Below, one piece after another: positions 56,510-64,000 of a DNA stretch of 64,000 bases; the stretch's first letter is position 1; each line of letters starts with the position of its first letter. The DNA lies in contig NZ_CP084058.1 in NCBI RefSeq assembly GCF_020215645.1, positions 9,858,001 through 9,922,000 of the forward strand, written 5' to 3'. The notes beneath the pieces are model-generated. The model did no database searches and was not told the DNA's origin. It worked only from the letters and a program-made list of their open reading frames with translations. Source of the stretch: Nonomuraea gerenzanensis (GTDB taxonomy: Bacteria; Actinomycetota; Actinomycetes; Streptosporangiales; Streptosporangiaceae). The translations under genes were made by a program, and so were the position numbers.

Positions 56510-56524
56510 CGCCCCGCCCCGGTC

Positions 56525-56552
56525 AACGGCCCCCGCCCACGCGGGGGCCGTT
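56525..56552. terminator. Strong hairpin terminator after the secreted gene
   Basis: AACGGCCCCCGC (56525-56536) pairs perfectly with GCGGGGGCCGTT (56541-56552) over a 4-base loop CCAC, 16 bp after the stop. It isolates the plus-strand gene from the late operon. Confidence 0.8.
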
Positions 56553-56619
56553 ACTTGCGCGGCCGGGGCTTCCCGCAAGCTGCCGATCCCGATCCCTGTG
56601 CGGCTCACGTTGAGGTGGG

Positions 56620-57084
56620 CTATGGCACGGGGATGATCGCCAGGTTCTTCTGGCGCAAGTCCACGCTCGCGCTGCCGGCGGTCTCGGTCTTCATCATGAT
56701 CCGGGCGAAGTAGACCTGACCTGGCCGGAGGCCCTGCATGATGGTGATCCGCGAGTGGTAGTAGTAATCGCTGGCCTCGGGCATGGAGATGATGCCGCGC
56801 ACGTAGGCGCTCGCCGCAGCGACAACCGCGCCGGACACGTTTGTCTCGCGGATCTCGACACCCAGGAACCCCTGGTTGTTGTTCGTCTCGTCGCGGAACC
56901 CGCCACCCACCACTATCTTCACGCGGCCCGAGGTGGGCGCCGTGAACGTCACCCGGCACTGGTTGGTCGGCTCGACGTAGCCGCCCGAGGTGTTGATGTT
57001 GGACTGCAAGGTGTCGTCCGTCGCGTACTGGCTCACCGGCCGGTCGAGCGCCAGGACGACGGTTCCCGCGAGCAGGTCGGGCAT
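56620..57084 (-). CDS. Phage tail protein, tandem paralog 3
   Basis: 154 residues. It shares with the next two genes the frame DDTLQSN, FTAPTSGRVKIVVGGGFRDE, a YYHSR stretch and GLRPGQVYFARIMM. A compact beta-sandwich is likely. Following minor tail protein genes, these are probably receptor-binding or tail-tip decoration proteins. Confidence 0.7.
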   Translation of the reverse strand: MPDLLAGTVVLALDRPVSQYATDDTLQSNINTSGGYVEPTNQCRVTFTAPTSGRVKIVVGGGFRDETNNNQGFLGVEIRETNVSGAVVAAASAYVRGIISMPEASDYYYHSRITIMQGLRPGQVYFARIMMKTETAGSASVDLRQKNLAIIPVP

Positions 57085-57093
57085 GGCGTCCTC

Positions 57094-57555
57094 CTACGGG
57101 ATCGGCTGGACGATGATGGAGCGCGAGGCGATGTCCGCCGTACCGGCGCCCGAGGACGCCCGGTACTGCAGGCGGGCGAAGTAGGTCCCGCCCGGCGTCA
57201 GCCCGGTCACCACGTAAGCGCGGCTCTGGTACTCGTAGCGCAGCGACTCGTCAGCACACGAGAGGGTGCCCGGCCCGGTGACGCTCGACGACACCACCAC
57301 CGCACCGGCGCCGTTGGTCACCCGCACCTCGGAGTCCACATACACCTGATCCGCGCCGGAGTCGTTGCGCGTGCCGGCCCCGTTGATGATGAGCACCCGG
57401 CCCGAGAACGGCGCGGTGAAGGTGACGGACACCTCGGGCGAGCCGTTCGTGAACGCGGTGACGGTCAGGCTCGTGATGTCCGTGCTGTCGGCGGACCAGA
57501 CGGTCGGCGGGAACTCGGCGTCCTGCACGCGGGTGCCCACGGCGACATCGGTCAT
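57094..57555 (-). CDS. Phage tail protein, tandem paralog 2
   Basis: 153 residues from ATG 57555, which overlaps the stop of paralog 1 (ATGA). Same pattern as its neighbours: GSPEVSVTFTAPFSGRVLII, then YQSRAYVVTGLTPGGTYFAR. The most diverged of the three. Confidence 0.7.
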   Translation of the reverse strand: MTDVAVGTRVQDAEFPPTVWSADSTDITSLTVTAFTNGSPEVSVTFTAPFSGRVLIINGAGTRNDSGADQVYVDSEVRVTNGAGAVVVSSSVTGPGTLSCADESLRYEYQSRAYVVTGLTPGGTYFARLQYRASSGAGTADIASRSIIVQPIP

Positions 57556-58004
57556 GACGTCGGCTCCACCACGATCTCGCGGGCCTTGACCTGCACGGTG
57601 GTGCCCTCGGGCGACATCATCACGCGGGCGTAGTAGACCTGGCCCGGCGTCAGCCCGGTGAGCAGCGACACCCGCGAGCCGAACACGTAGTCCGAGTTCG
57701 AGCCCGGCGCGCTCCACCCGTACGACTCCACCGAGGGGGCGAGCACCTCCGTGCCCGAGGAGTCGCGCACGAACACCTGCGAGGCCAGGAACGCCCGGTT
57801 GTCGTTGGTGGCGTCCCTCGACCCGCCGCCCACGGTGATGAGCACGCGGCCGGACGTGGGCGCGGTGAAGTACACGCCGACCTCGGGCGAGCCGGCCACG
57901 TACGCGGTCGAGGCGGTCCCGTTCTGGATGGTGTCGTCCTGCGCCTGCACGGTGCGCGGGAAGTCCACCCCGCGCACCAGCTCGCCGTCACTGATGTTCG
58001 GCAT
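57552..58004 (-). CDS. Phage tail protein, tandem paralog 1
   Basis: 150 residues. Markers: VQAQDDTIQNGTAST, GSPEVGVYFTAPTSGRVLIT, VGGGSRDATNDNRAFLASQV and LLTGLTPGQVYYARVMMSPE. It follows the large minor tail protein by 15 bp and is coupled to paralog 2. Confidence 0.7.
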   Translation of the reverse strand: MPNISDGELVRGVDFPRTVQAQDDTIQNGTASTAYVAGSPEVGVYFTAPTSGRVLITVGGGSRDATNDNRAFLASQVFVRDSSGTEVLAPSVESYGWSAPGSNSDYVFGSRVSLLTGLTPGQVYYARVMMSPEGTTVQVKAREIVVEPTS

Positions 58005-58019
58005 GCGGGTCTCCCTTTC

Positions 58020-60581
58020 CTACAGCGCCCGCACGGCGGGCTCGGCGAGCTTCACCGCCGCGCCGGCGGACTGCGCCTTGACGACGCCGTTGACGCTGCG
58101 GACGACGGTGAACGTCTGCGGGCTCGACACCCCCGAGATCGCGGTGACGCACATGCGCTCACCGGCCACGAGGATGTCGAGCGGCAGGTCCCCGGCGAGG
58201 GTCGTCCACAGTTGCCCCCGGGACGTGGCCACCGACAGGGACGTGGCCGTGCTGGTCGCGCCCGCGCTGAGCGTGGACCACTCGGTGCCGTACCGGGCCA
58301 CCCGGGCGCCGGTGCTCGCCTCGACGGCGTCCAGGTAAGCGACGACCTGGCCGTTGGTATGGCCGTTCGTGGTCCACACCTGGAACTGGATGTTGTCGAG
58401 CGTGGCGGACAGAGTGACCGTGCGGAACACCCGGTGCCACGTGTCGGCGGTCAGGTGGGAGGTGTTGGCGAACTCGAACGTCATGCCGTCGCCGCCGATG
58501 ACCACGCCCGTCACATGCGGGAACGAGGCGGCCGGAACGTACAGGTAGCAGGAGACAGTGACGACGTCGCCCGCGCTGGTCTCCAATCCCACGTCGCTCA
58601 CGCTCGCGCCGTACAGGTTGAACGGCGGGTTCGTCGCCGTTCGGGTGATCTGCAGGGACGCCGCGCCGATGTACTTCTGCGTGGTGACGCGGGCGATGGA
58701 CGAGTTGGTCTGTGCGCCCCACCCGGTCGTGTTCGTCTCGAACGAGGGGTTCACGATCAGGTTCCCCGAGCTGTAGACGGCCACCTGGTAGGGCGTCTCG
58801 GGCGAGCAGTTGACCGTGACGCTCCATTCCTTCGTGGTGAGCTGCTCGGAGAACCCTCGGGCTATCTGGCTGATCTGGTCGGGCGGCAGCCACGGCGGCG
58901 GGTTGTCGATGGTGAGCCGGTCGCCCACGTCGAGGGCGATCACGTCGGCGGTGAGGTCGGTGTCGCCGGACACGGCCGAGTTGCCGAGGTTGACCGTGAT
59001 CTGCGGGTAGCGGGCTTCATCGACGGTGCCGAGGTGGACTCTCCACCGTGCTTGGTCGGGTAGGTCGTTGTCGGCGGCCACGTTGACCGTGACCGGTTCG
59101 TCGTACCGGCCGACGCCGTTCGGTGGCGCTGCCGTGGACAGCGGGCCGGTGTCGAGCATGGCGCGGGCCGACGACCCGCCCGTCCGGGTGACGGTGACGT
59201 CGTTGCGTACGAGCTGGTCGTCATCGACCGGTTCAAGGGGCGGCGACAGGTGCCGGGCGTCGTAGTCGAGCGCGAGCGCGGGCATCTGGTTCTGCAGGCT
59301 GCCTCGGGTCCGGTAGGCCAGGCCGAGCTGGTCGCGCGGCTCGTACAGGATGCCCATGTCCGCCTCGGCGGCCTCGCCGATCAGGTCGAGCACGGCGGCC
59401 GGACGCTGCGCCCCCATGGCCGCGCTGTCGTCGAGGTCGCCCTCGGACGTGAGGGCGATCTGTTCCTCGGCGCACAGCCGCTCGATCCGGCGGCCGGCCG
59501 ACTCGCCTACGTACGCGGCGAGCTGCGGCCCGAGGTCGAAGATGGTCGTGATCGCAGACTGCACCGAGATGTGCCCGATCGCCGTGTCCGTGATGCCGCC
59601 ACCGACCGACACCACCACCTGCTCGATCTGGCCGAGGGTGCGTGAGGCCAGCGTGCCCCCGGCCGTGAGCCCGGTCGCCGCGCCCGGTTCGAGCGTGGAC
59701 AGGTCCCAATCGACGTTGGCGCCGTTCTGGTCGAGGTCGAGCGCCACCCGCAGCCGCTTGCCGGTCACCGCGTAGGCGATGAACCCGCTGTCCAGGATGG
59801 TGTTGCCGTCCTCGTCGTACGCCTGCACCTTCAGGTCGCCGCCCGGGTCGCCGTAGCGGACGACCCACGAGGCGGCGGTCCCGGACGTGTACAGCGTGAT
59901 GAGCGCCTCGTCACCGGAGATGCCGGCGATCGGGACGGCGAGCAGGAACCGGATGGACGCCTCGCCGGTCACGGTGTAGGCCGGGACTGTGCCCGTCCAT
60001 ACCGAGTCGCTCAGTAGCGGGATGGGCTCGGAGGAGTCGAACCCGGTGTACGCGGCCAGGTCGGGCTGTCCGGTGAACGTCATGGCCGGGCCGCCGACCG
60101 CCGACGCGAGCCGGGACGCGCCCTCGCCGTCCTCGCACGGCCAGTACGCGACCGGCCGGGCGGTCAGCGACGGGTTGGTCATGCCCCGGTACAGGGCAGA
60201 GCGCAGCGCCGCCGCGCCCTGCCCGAGCCTGCGCAGGATGCCTGCGGCCTCGACCGGCGTCCACACGTTGTTGCCGGTGACGTCCCAGCGCGGCGGCCAG
60301 GACGACACCTCGCCCACGAACCGCACCGACCCCTCGGCGGTGACCCGGATGGGCGTGTTCCGGCCGAGCAGCCCGTAATAGGGCGAGGAGGGGTTCCGCG
60401 GCGAGTAGACGCCCATCCGGTTGTTGAACGACAGGGTGAGCCGGGACACCTCGGCGCGGGCGCTCTCGTCGGCCTGGCCGCGCGTGATGGACACGCCGTC
60501 GCGGATACGAACGTCCCCGGTGACGTCCACCCACGAGCCGTTGATGAACAGCTCCACCACCACGTCGAAGCGGTTCGCCAC
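58020..60581 (-). CDS. Phage minor tail protein
   Basis: 853 residues from GTG 60581, with GGGGAGG 5 bases upstream; the start lies 2 bp past the tape measure stop. The N-terminus (VVVELFINGSWVDVTGDVRI, SRLTLSFNNRMGVYSPRNPS) is typical of actinophage minor tail/distal tail proteins. The middle includes a LamG/concanavalin-like module (ARPVAYWPCEDGEGASRLAS), and the C-terminal part has carbohydrate-binding-type beta modules (NLIVNPSFETNTTGWG). It probably forms the tail tip and contacts surface glycans. Confidence 0.8.
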   Translation of the reverse strand: MANRFDVVVELFINGSWVDVTGDVRIRDGVSITRGQADESARAEVSRLTLSFNNRMGVYSPRNPSSPYYGLLGRNTPIRVTAEGSVRFVGEVSSWPPRWDVTGNNVWTPVEAAGILRRLGQGAAALRSALYRGMTNPSLTARPVAYWPCEDGEGASRLASAVGGPAMTFTGQPDLAAYTGFDSSEPIPLLSDSVWTGTVPAYTVTGEASIRFLLAVPIAGISGDEALITLYTSGTAASWVVRYGDPGGDLKVQAYDEDGNTILDSGFIAYAVTGKRLRVALDLDQNGANVDWDLSTLEPGAATGLTAGGTLASRTLGQIEQVVVSVGGGITDTAIGHISVQSAITTIFDLGPQLAAYVGESAGRRIERLCAEEQIALTSEGDLDDSAAMGAQRPAAVLDLIGEAAEADMGILYEPRDQLGLAYRTRGSLQNQMPALALDYDARHLSPPLEPVDDDQLVRNDVTVTRTGGSSARAMLDTGPLSTAAPPNGVGRYDEPVTVNVAADNDLPDQARWRVHLGTVDEARYPQITVNLGNSAVSGDTDLTADVIALDVGDRLTIDNPPPWLPPDQISQIARGFSEQLTTKEWSVTVNCSPETPYQVAVYSSGNLIVNPSFETNTTGWGAQTNSSIARVTTQKYIGAASLQITRTATNPPFNLYGASVSDVGLETSAGDVVTVSCYLYVPAASFPHVTGVVIGGDGMTFEFANTSHLTADTWHRVFRTVTLSATLDNIQFQVWTTNGHTNGQVVAYLDAVEASTGARVARYGTEWSTLSAGATSTATSLSVATSRGQLWTTLAGDLPLDILVAGERMCVTAISGVSSPQTFTVVRSVNGVVKAQSAGAAVKLAEPAVRAL

Positions 60582-60583
60582 GG

Positions 60584-63500
60584 TCACCTCCCCAGTACGG
60601 ACTGGACGTTGCCGCCCCGGACTCGGATCGCGCGGCGCAGCAGCTCCACGAGGAGGTCGTCGATGCGGCCCCCGGCCGAGTCGATGATGAGCTGCACCTC
60701 GGCGGGCGGCATCTTGTCCAGGTTGCCGAGCGGCTCGGGCGCCCCGGTGCCGTTGTGCACCATGGACAGGCCCTCGGGCAGCATGCCGCCGTTGTCGAAC
60801 GACCACGGCATGACGCCGCCGGACGCGAGCTTGAGCCCGTACCGGCGGGTGAACAGGCCGTTGTTCGCTCCCCGGGCCGCCGACCCGACGACGACGCCCC
60901 TCGACCCGCGCGACTCGACATTGACGCCGCCGAGCGTGCCCGCCATGTGGCCCACACCGGCGTCGGTGACGCCGACCCGGAACCCGCTGTTGCGGTTGCG
61001 GACGAACCCGCCCGGCCCCGAGGTGGCGCCGAACGAGTGCGTGCTGAACAGGCGGGAGTACGGCTTGCGGCCCTTGATCACGTTGGTGATCGCGGACATG
61101 AAGCCGCTGCAGTCGTAGCCGCGCGGGCCCACGCCGCCCCAGATGTACGGCTTACCGGCCTGCGAGCGCGCCCACTTCAGCGCGTTCTGCACGCCCGGCC
61201 CGCCGACGAACATCTTGTTGAAGAACTTCGACAGGCTGGACCCGATGTTGCTCGCCCACGAGCCGTACAGCTTGTTCGCCCTGGTCGCCATCTTCTGCAC
61301 CGACGACAGGCCCGACACCGAGCCCTTCACCATGACGCCGCCCTTGGCGAAGAACGCGCCCTCGCCGCCCATCCGCTTGGGGCCGAGCCCGCCGGCCAGG
61401 ACGCGCCGCACGCCGTCCACGCCGCCGGTGCGGGCGGCCCGGTTCATCTGCTCGATCGCACCCGGGCCGACCGCCTTGGTCCACTCGGGCCGCATGACGG
61501 CCTCGCCGCCGGACAGCCCGAGCGTGCCGCCGGTCGGGGAGTGGAACATGTGCACGTCCCGGCCGGGCGTGTAGCCGGGCAGGATGCCGCCGGACGCCTT
61601 GAGCAGCGTGCCGCCCTGCACCTTGTACCCGATCAGCTCGCCGCCGGCGCGCACCTCGATGCGGACCTTGCGATCGCGGATCTTGTCGGTGGCACTGTTG
61701 ATCTGGCCTGGCATCTTCGCGTACCGGGCCACCAGCTTGTCGATCTCGGCCCGGGACAGGCCCGACGCGGTCAGCACGCCACGGAGACGGTTGATCTCGG
61801 TGGCAAACACCTTGTTGGCCTTGTCCACCGAGCCGGTCTGCTCGCGGACCTTGGCCGAGTGCTCGATCGCGGCCTGAATCGAGCCGATCAGCACGCGCGT
61901 GGCCTCGCGGCCCGCCTTGTTGTTGATGCCGATCTTGCCGGTGCGCTGGTCGATCGACACGTTGTTCTTGTTGAACGCGGTGGTCAGCTCGTCCAGCGAG
62001 TCACGGAACGCGATAGCCGCGAGGTCCGCATCGCCGTTCAGCGTCCGGAACTTGGCCAGCGAGGTGTTGAGGGCGTTGACCTTGCCGGTGGCCCGGTCGG
62101 CGGCGGTGCCCACCCCGTTCACGCTGCCTGCGACGGCCTGGCCGCTGGACGCCACCGAGGGCGCGGCGGCGATCAGCCGTTGGTACGCCTCGCGCGCCTC
62201 GGCCAGCTCGGTGTTGGACCCGGCCACGGTGTCCTGCACGAGCTTGGCCGTGCCGGACAGCGTCTTCCACTGCGAGTTGACGCTCGCACCACGGCCACCA
62301 ACGGCCTGCGTCACCGTGGCGTTCTCGGCCAGCTTGGCGTTGACCTGCGCGATAGCGTCCCGGTTGCCGAGCGCGGCATCGGTGACCAGCGACAGGTTGA
62401 TGCCGAGCTGTTGCGCCGCCTTGTAGACGCCCTCGGTCTCCAACCGGTTCTTGATGTTGGCCACGGCTTGGTCGTCGAGCGCGCCCTTGTTCCGCATGAG
62501 GGCGTCGGTCAGGTCTTGGACCCGGCGTTCCGCCTCGTCGTTGCGGGTGGCGAAGATACCGAGGACCGCAGCGCCGCCGGCCAGGGCGATGCCCCACGGG
62601 CCGGTGAGCATGCCGACCATGCCGGACAGGACGCCGCGCATCTTCCCGCCTGCGCCCTGCATGCCGGACAGCCGGTCGCGGAAGCGCTGCACCGGCCCGT
62701 CCGCGCTGGTCACGGCGCCGATGAACGACCCGACCCCGGACACGAGCGGGCCTAGCTTGCTGGTCAGCGTGCCGACCACGACGGCGAACGCGAGCGATTG
62801 GATGGCGCCCTCGCGCAGCGGCTCGGGCAGGCCGTTGATGAGCTTGACCACCGCGCCGAGCGGGCCGAGCAGCAGCGGCAGCACCTCGACCACGGCCGAG
62901 GCGGCATCGTGCAGCAGCTTGAACGTGGCGGCGGCCTGCTCTTGCCCTTGCGCCGAGCGCGACCAGGCGGCGAACTTGGCCGTGCCCGACTCCAGCGTGT
63001 CGAGCAGCCCATCGGCGGTGAACTTCGCTTGCGAGAACATGCCGACCAGGCCCTTGACGACGTTGCCGCCAATCCGGCCGAGCTGCGCGAGCACGTCCCC
63101 GGCCTTGGTGACGGTGCGCTCCAGCTTGGCCGCGCCCTGCTCGGAGGTGAGGAACGCCGCCGCGGCCTTGGCCCCGTTGGTCGCCCACGCCGCCATGCGC
63201 TCGGCGAGAGGCAGGCTCTTGACCGTGAGCTGCGTGATGACCTGTAGGGCGGGCCGGGTGGCGCCGGCCAGGGTGCCCATGATGCGGCTCGTCGAGGCGA
63301 ACGTGGCGTTGACCGCGCCCTTGGCCAGCGGCGTGCCCGCGAAGCGGATCGCTTCCTTGGCCCCGGCGTTGAGACCGGCGGCGACGTCGGTCATGCCGGT
63401 CTTGATCTCGGGCAGCAGTGAGCGGGCGACCGGCGCCATCTCGGCGGCCAGGTCGGCGAACAGCTCGTCCTGGACGGCCCGCTGTACGCCGTCGAACTCC

Positions 63501-63892
63501 TTCTTGAGCGCGGCGGTCTCGCGCACGAACTTGCGGGCGTTGGGCGAGAGCTTCTCCAACGCCTCGTCGAGCTTCTTCGCGTCGCCCTCGGCTACGGCCG
63601 ACATGGCGTCGCCGACCCCGATCAGGCCGACCTTGAGCACGCCCGTGGCGACCTTGGTAGCGACCATCGCGGCGGGCATCGCGGCCACGGCGGCGGCGGC
63701 CGGGGCGACGGCCGCACCGAGGGCGGTCGCGCTGCCCGCCAGTGCGGCCAGGCCGAGACCCGCGCCCGAGACCTTCCGGACGCGCTGCATCCGGGACTCG
63801 ACCTTGTCCAGCTCGCCGCCCACCCGCTTGAGCGCGGGCGAGACGCGCTCGCGAGCGAAGATGGTGAACCCGAGGGCGGTCGTGTTGGCCAC
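60584..63892 (-). CDS. Phage tape measure protein with an NlpC/P60 domain
   Basis: 1102 residues from GTG 63892 (GGGGGTGAG upstream). Long alpha-helical, alanine-rich chain with hydrophobic stretches (AAVAPAAAAVAAMPAAMVAT; TSKLGPLVSGVGSFIGAV). Near residues 920-1010 an NlpC/P60-like peptidase appears: KPYIWGGVGPRGYDCSGFMS (Cys nucleophile) and VGHMAGTL (His). Tape measure proteins set tail length; the peptidase helps the tail tube cross peptidoglycan at infection. Confidence 0.85.
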   Translation of the reverse strand: MANTTALGFTIFARERVSPALKRVGGELDKVESRMQRVRKVSGAGLGLAALAGSATALGAAVAPAAAAVAAMPAAMVATKVATGVLKVGLIGVGDAMSAVAEGDAKKLDEALEKLSPNARKFVRETAALKKEFDGVQRAVQDELFADLAAEMAPVARSLLPEIKTGMTDVAAGLNAGAKEAIRFAGTPLAKGAVNATFASTSRIMGTLAGATRPALQVITQLTVKSLPLAERMAAWATNGAKAAAAFLTSEQGAAKLERTVTKAGDVLAQLGRIGGNVVKGLVGMFSQAKFTADGLLDTLESGTAKFAAWSRSAQGQEQAAATFKLLHDAASAVVEVLPLLLGPLGAVVKLINGLPEPLREGAIQSLAFAVVVGTLTSKLGPLVSGVGSFIGAVTSADGPVQRFRDRLSGMQGAGGKMRGVLSGMVGMLTGPWGIALAGGAAVLGIFATRNDEAERRVQDLTDALMRNKGALDDQAVANIKNRLETEGVYKAAQQLGINLSLVTDAALGNRDAIAQVNAKLAENATVTQAVGGRGASVNSQWKTLSGTAKLVQDTVAGSNTELAEAREAYQRLIAAAPSVASSGQAVAGSVNGVGTAADRATGKVNALNTSLAKFRTLNGDADLAAIAFRDSLDELTTAFNKNNVSIDQRTGKIGINNKAGREATRVLIGSIQAAIEHSAKVREQTGSVDKANKVFATEINRLRGVLTASGLSRAEIDKLVARYAKMPGQINSATDKIRDRKVRIEVRAGGELIGYKVQGGTLLKASGGILPGYTPGRDVHMFHSPTGGTLGLSGGEAVMRPEWTKAVGPGAIEQMNRAARTGGVDGVRRVLAGGLGPKRMGGEGAFFAKGGVMVKGSVSGLSSVQKMATRANKLYGSWASNIGSSLSKFFNKMFVGGPGVQNALKWARSQAGKPYIWGGVGPRGYDCSGFMSAITNVIKGRKPYSRLFSTHSFGATSGPGGFVRNRNSGFRVGVTDAGVGHMAGTLGGVNVESRGSRGVVVGSAARGANNGLFTRRYGLKLASGGVMPWSFDNGGMLPEGLSMVHNGTGAPEPLGNLDKMPPAEVQLIIDSAGGRIDDLLVELLRRAIRVRGGNVQSVLGR

Positions 63893-63910
63893 AGCTCACC
63901 CCCGGGGGCA

Positions 63911-64000
63911 CTAGTCATCGAACGGTCGCGGGAGAGGCTCGGGCCGAGGCGGTTCCGGGCCACGCCCTCGATGCGCCGAGGCGAACAGCCAGTTGGCTTG
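63911..64000 (-). CDS. End of a probable tail assembly chaperone gene (partial)
   Basis: The last 29 codons enter from the right edge: NWLFASAHRGRGPEPPRPE..., ending FDD and a TAG at 63911-63913. A short arginine/proline-rich tail immediately before the tape measure gene is where the tail assembly chaperone lies in siphophages. Assignment rests on position. Confidence 0.5.
   Translation of the reverse strand, partial: QANWLFASAHRGRGPEPPRPEPLPRPFDD

Noticed and set aside
60755..62755. A 666-codon plus-strand open frame
   Set aside because: Arg/His/Gln-rich low-complexity shadow opposite the tape measure gene.

Overview
The window is GC-rich, with the codon usage and gene families of a filamentous actinomycete. 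Heavy use of NarL-type two-component systems, LacI/TetR/Rrf2 regulators, an Rhs toxin with a type-VII-like N-terminus, many actinomycete IS families and frequent leaderless starts suggest a Streptosporangiales-like host such as a Nonomuraea relative; that placement is inference. The left 46.9 kb is chromosomal accessory DNA. The rest (about 46.9 kb to the window end) is the left part of a siphophage-type prophage.

Region 1 (1-8.3 kb) is a catabolic operon on the minus strand: polysaccharide pyruvyl transferase family protein, two CUT1-type sugar permeases, a Tat-exported lipoprotein binding protein, and a secreted heparinase II/III-like lyase that runs off the left edge. A divergent LacI repressor reads the other way, and the promoter gap holds a perfect 12-bp inverted repeat that covers the promoter elements.

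Region 2 (8.3-17.8 kb) is a metallophore/siderophore-type transport locus: FecCD permease, ATPase and lipoprotein in a tight operon, then a pair of half-size ABC exporters (IrtAB/YbtPQ-like) facing back. Between and beside them lie wrecks of a NikA-like binding protein, another ABC exporter, a FecE-like ATPase and an integrase. Three Fur-family-like 7-1-7 palindromes sit before these units.

Region 3 (17.9-28.2 kb) has two copies of one layout, a small membrane protein divergent from a NarL-type kinase/regulator pair, with a secreted propeller-like protein and a TetR-ATPase-permease drug-exporter operon between them. Region 4 (28.8-34.0 kb) has an Rrf2 repressor divergent from an MFS-GNAT operon, then an IS1182-type element with intact ends but a deleted transposase, and fragments of two more transposases and a NUDIX gene. 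Region 5 (34.3-37.9 kb) is an esterase-kinase-regulator operon. Region 6 (37.9-39.7 kb) is a graveyard: an IS1634/integrase chimera, an NB-ARC fragment, an IS481 tail and an SDR fragment. Region 7 (39.8-46.3 kb) has a SAF-domain protein, a small secreted protein, and a 1506-residue Rhs protein ending in a TNT-like NAD glycohydrolase domain followed by its probable immunity gene.

Region 8 (46.9-64.0 kb) begins at the 3' half of a tRNA-Arg(TCT), the probable left attachment site. Inside are a DUF2637 membrane protein operon, an XRE-TPR/SLOG control operon, an accessory cassette (duplicated-domain protein, small membrane protein, glycine-rich-domain-like protein, APH-type kinase), a strong terminator, and late genes on the minus strand: holin, amidase, small tail/membrane proteins, three tandem paralogous tail proteins, minor tail protein, tape measure with an NlpC/P60 domain, and the end of a probable tail assembly chaperone. 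The prophage integrase was not found in the window.
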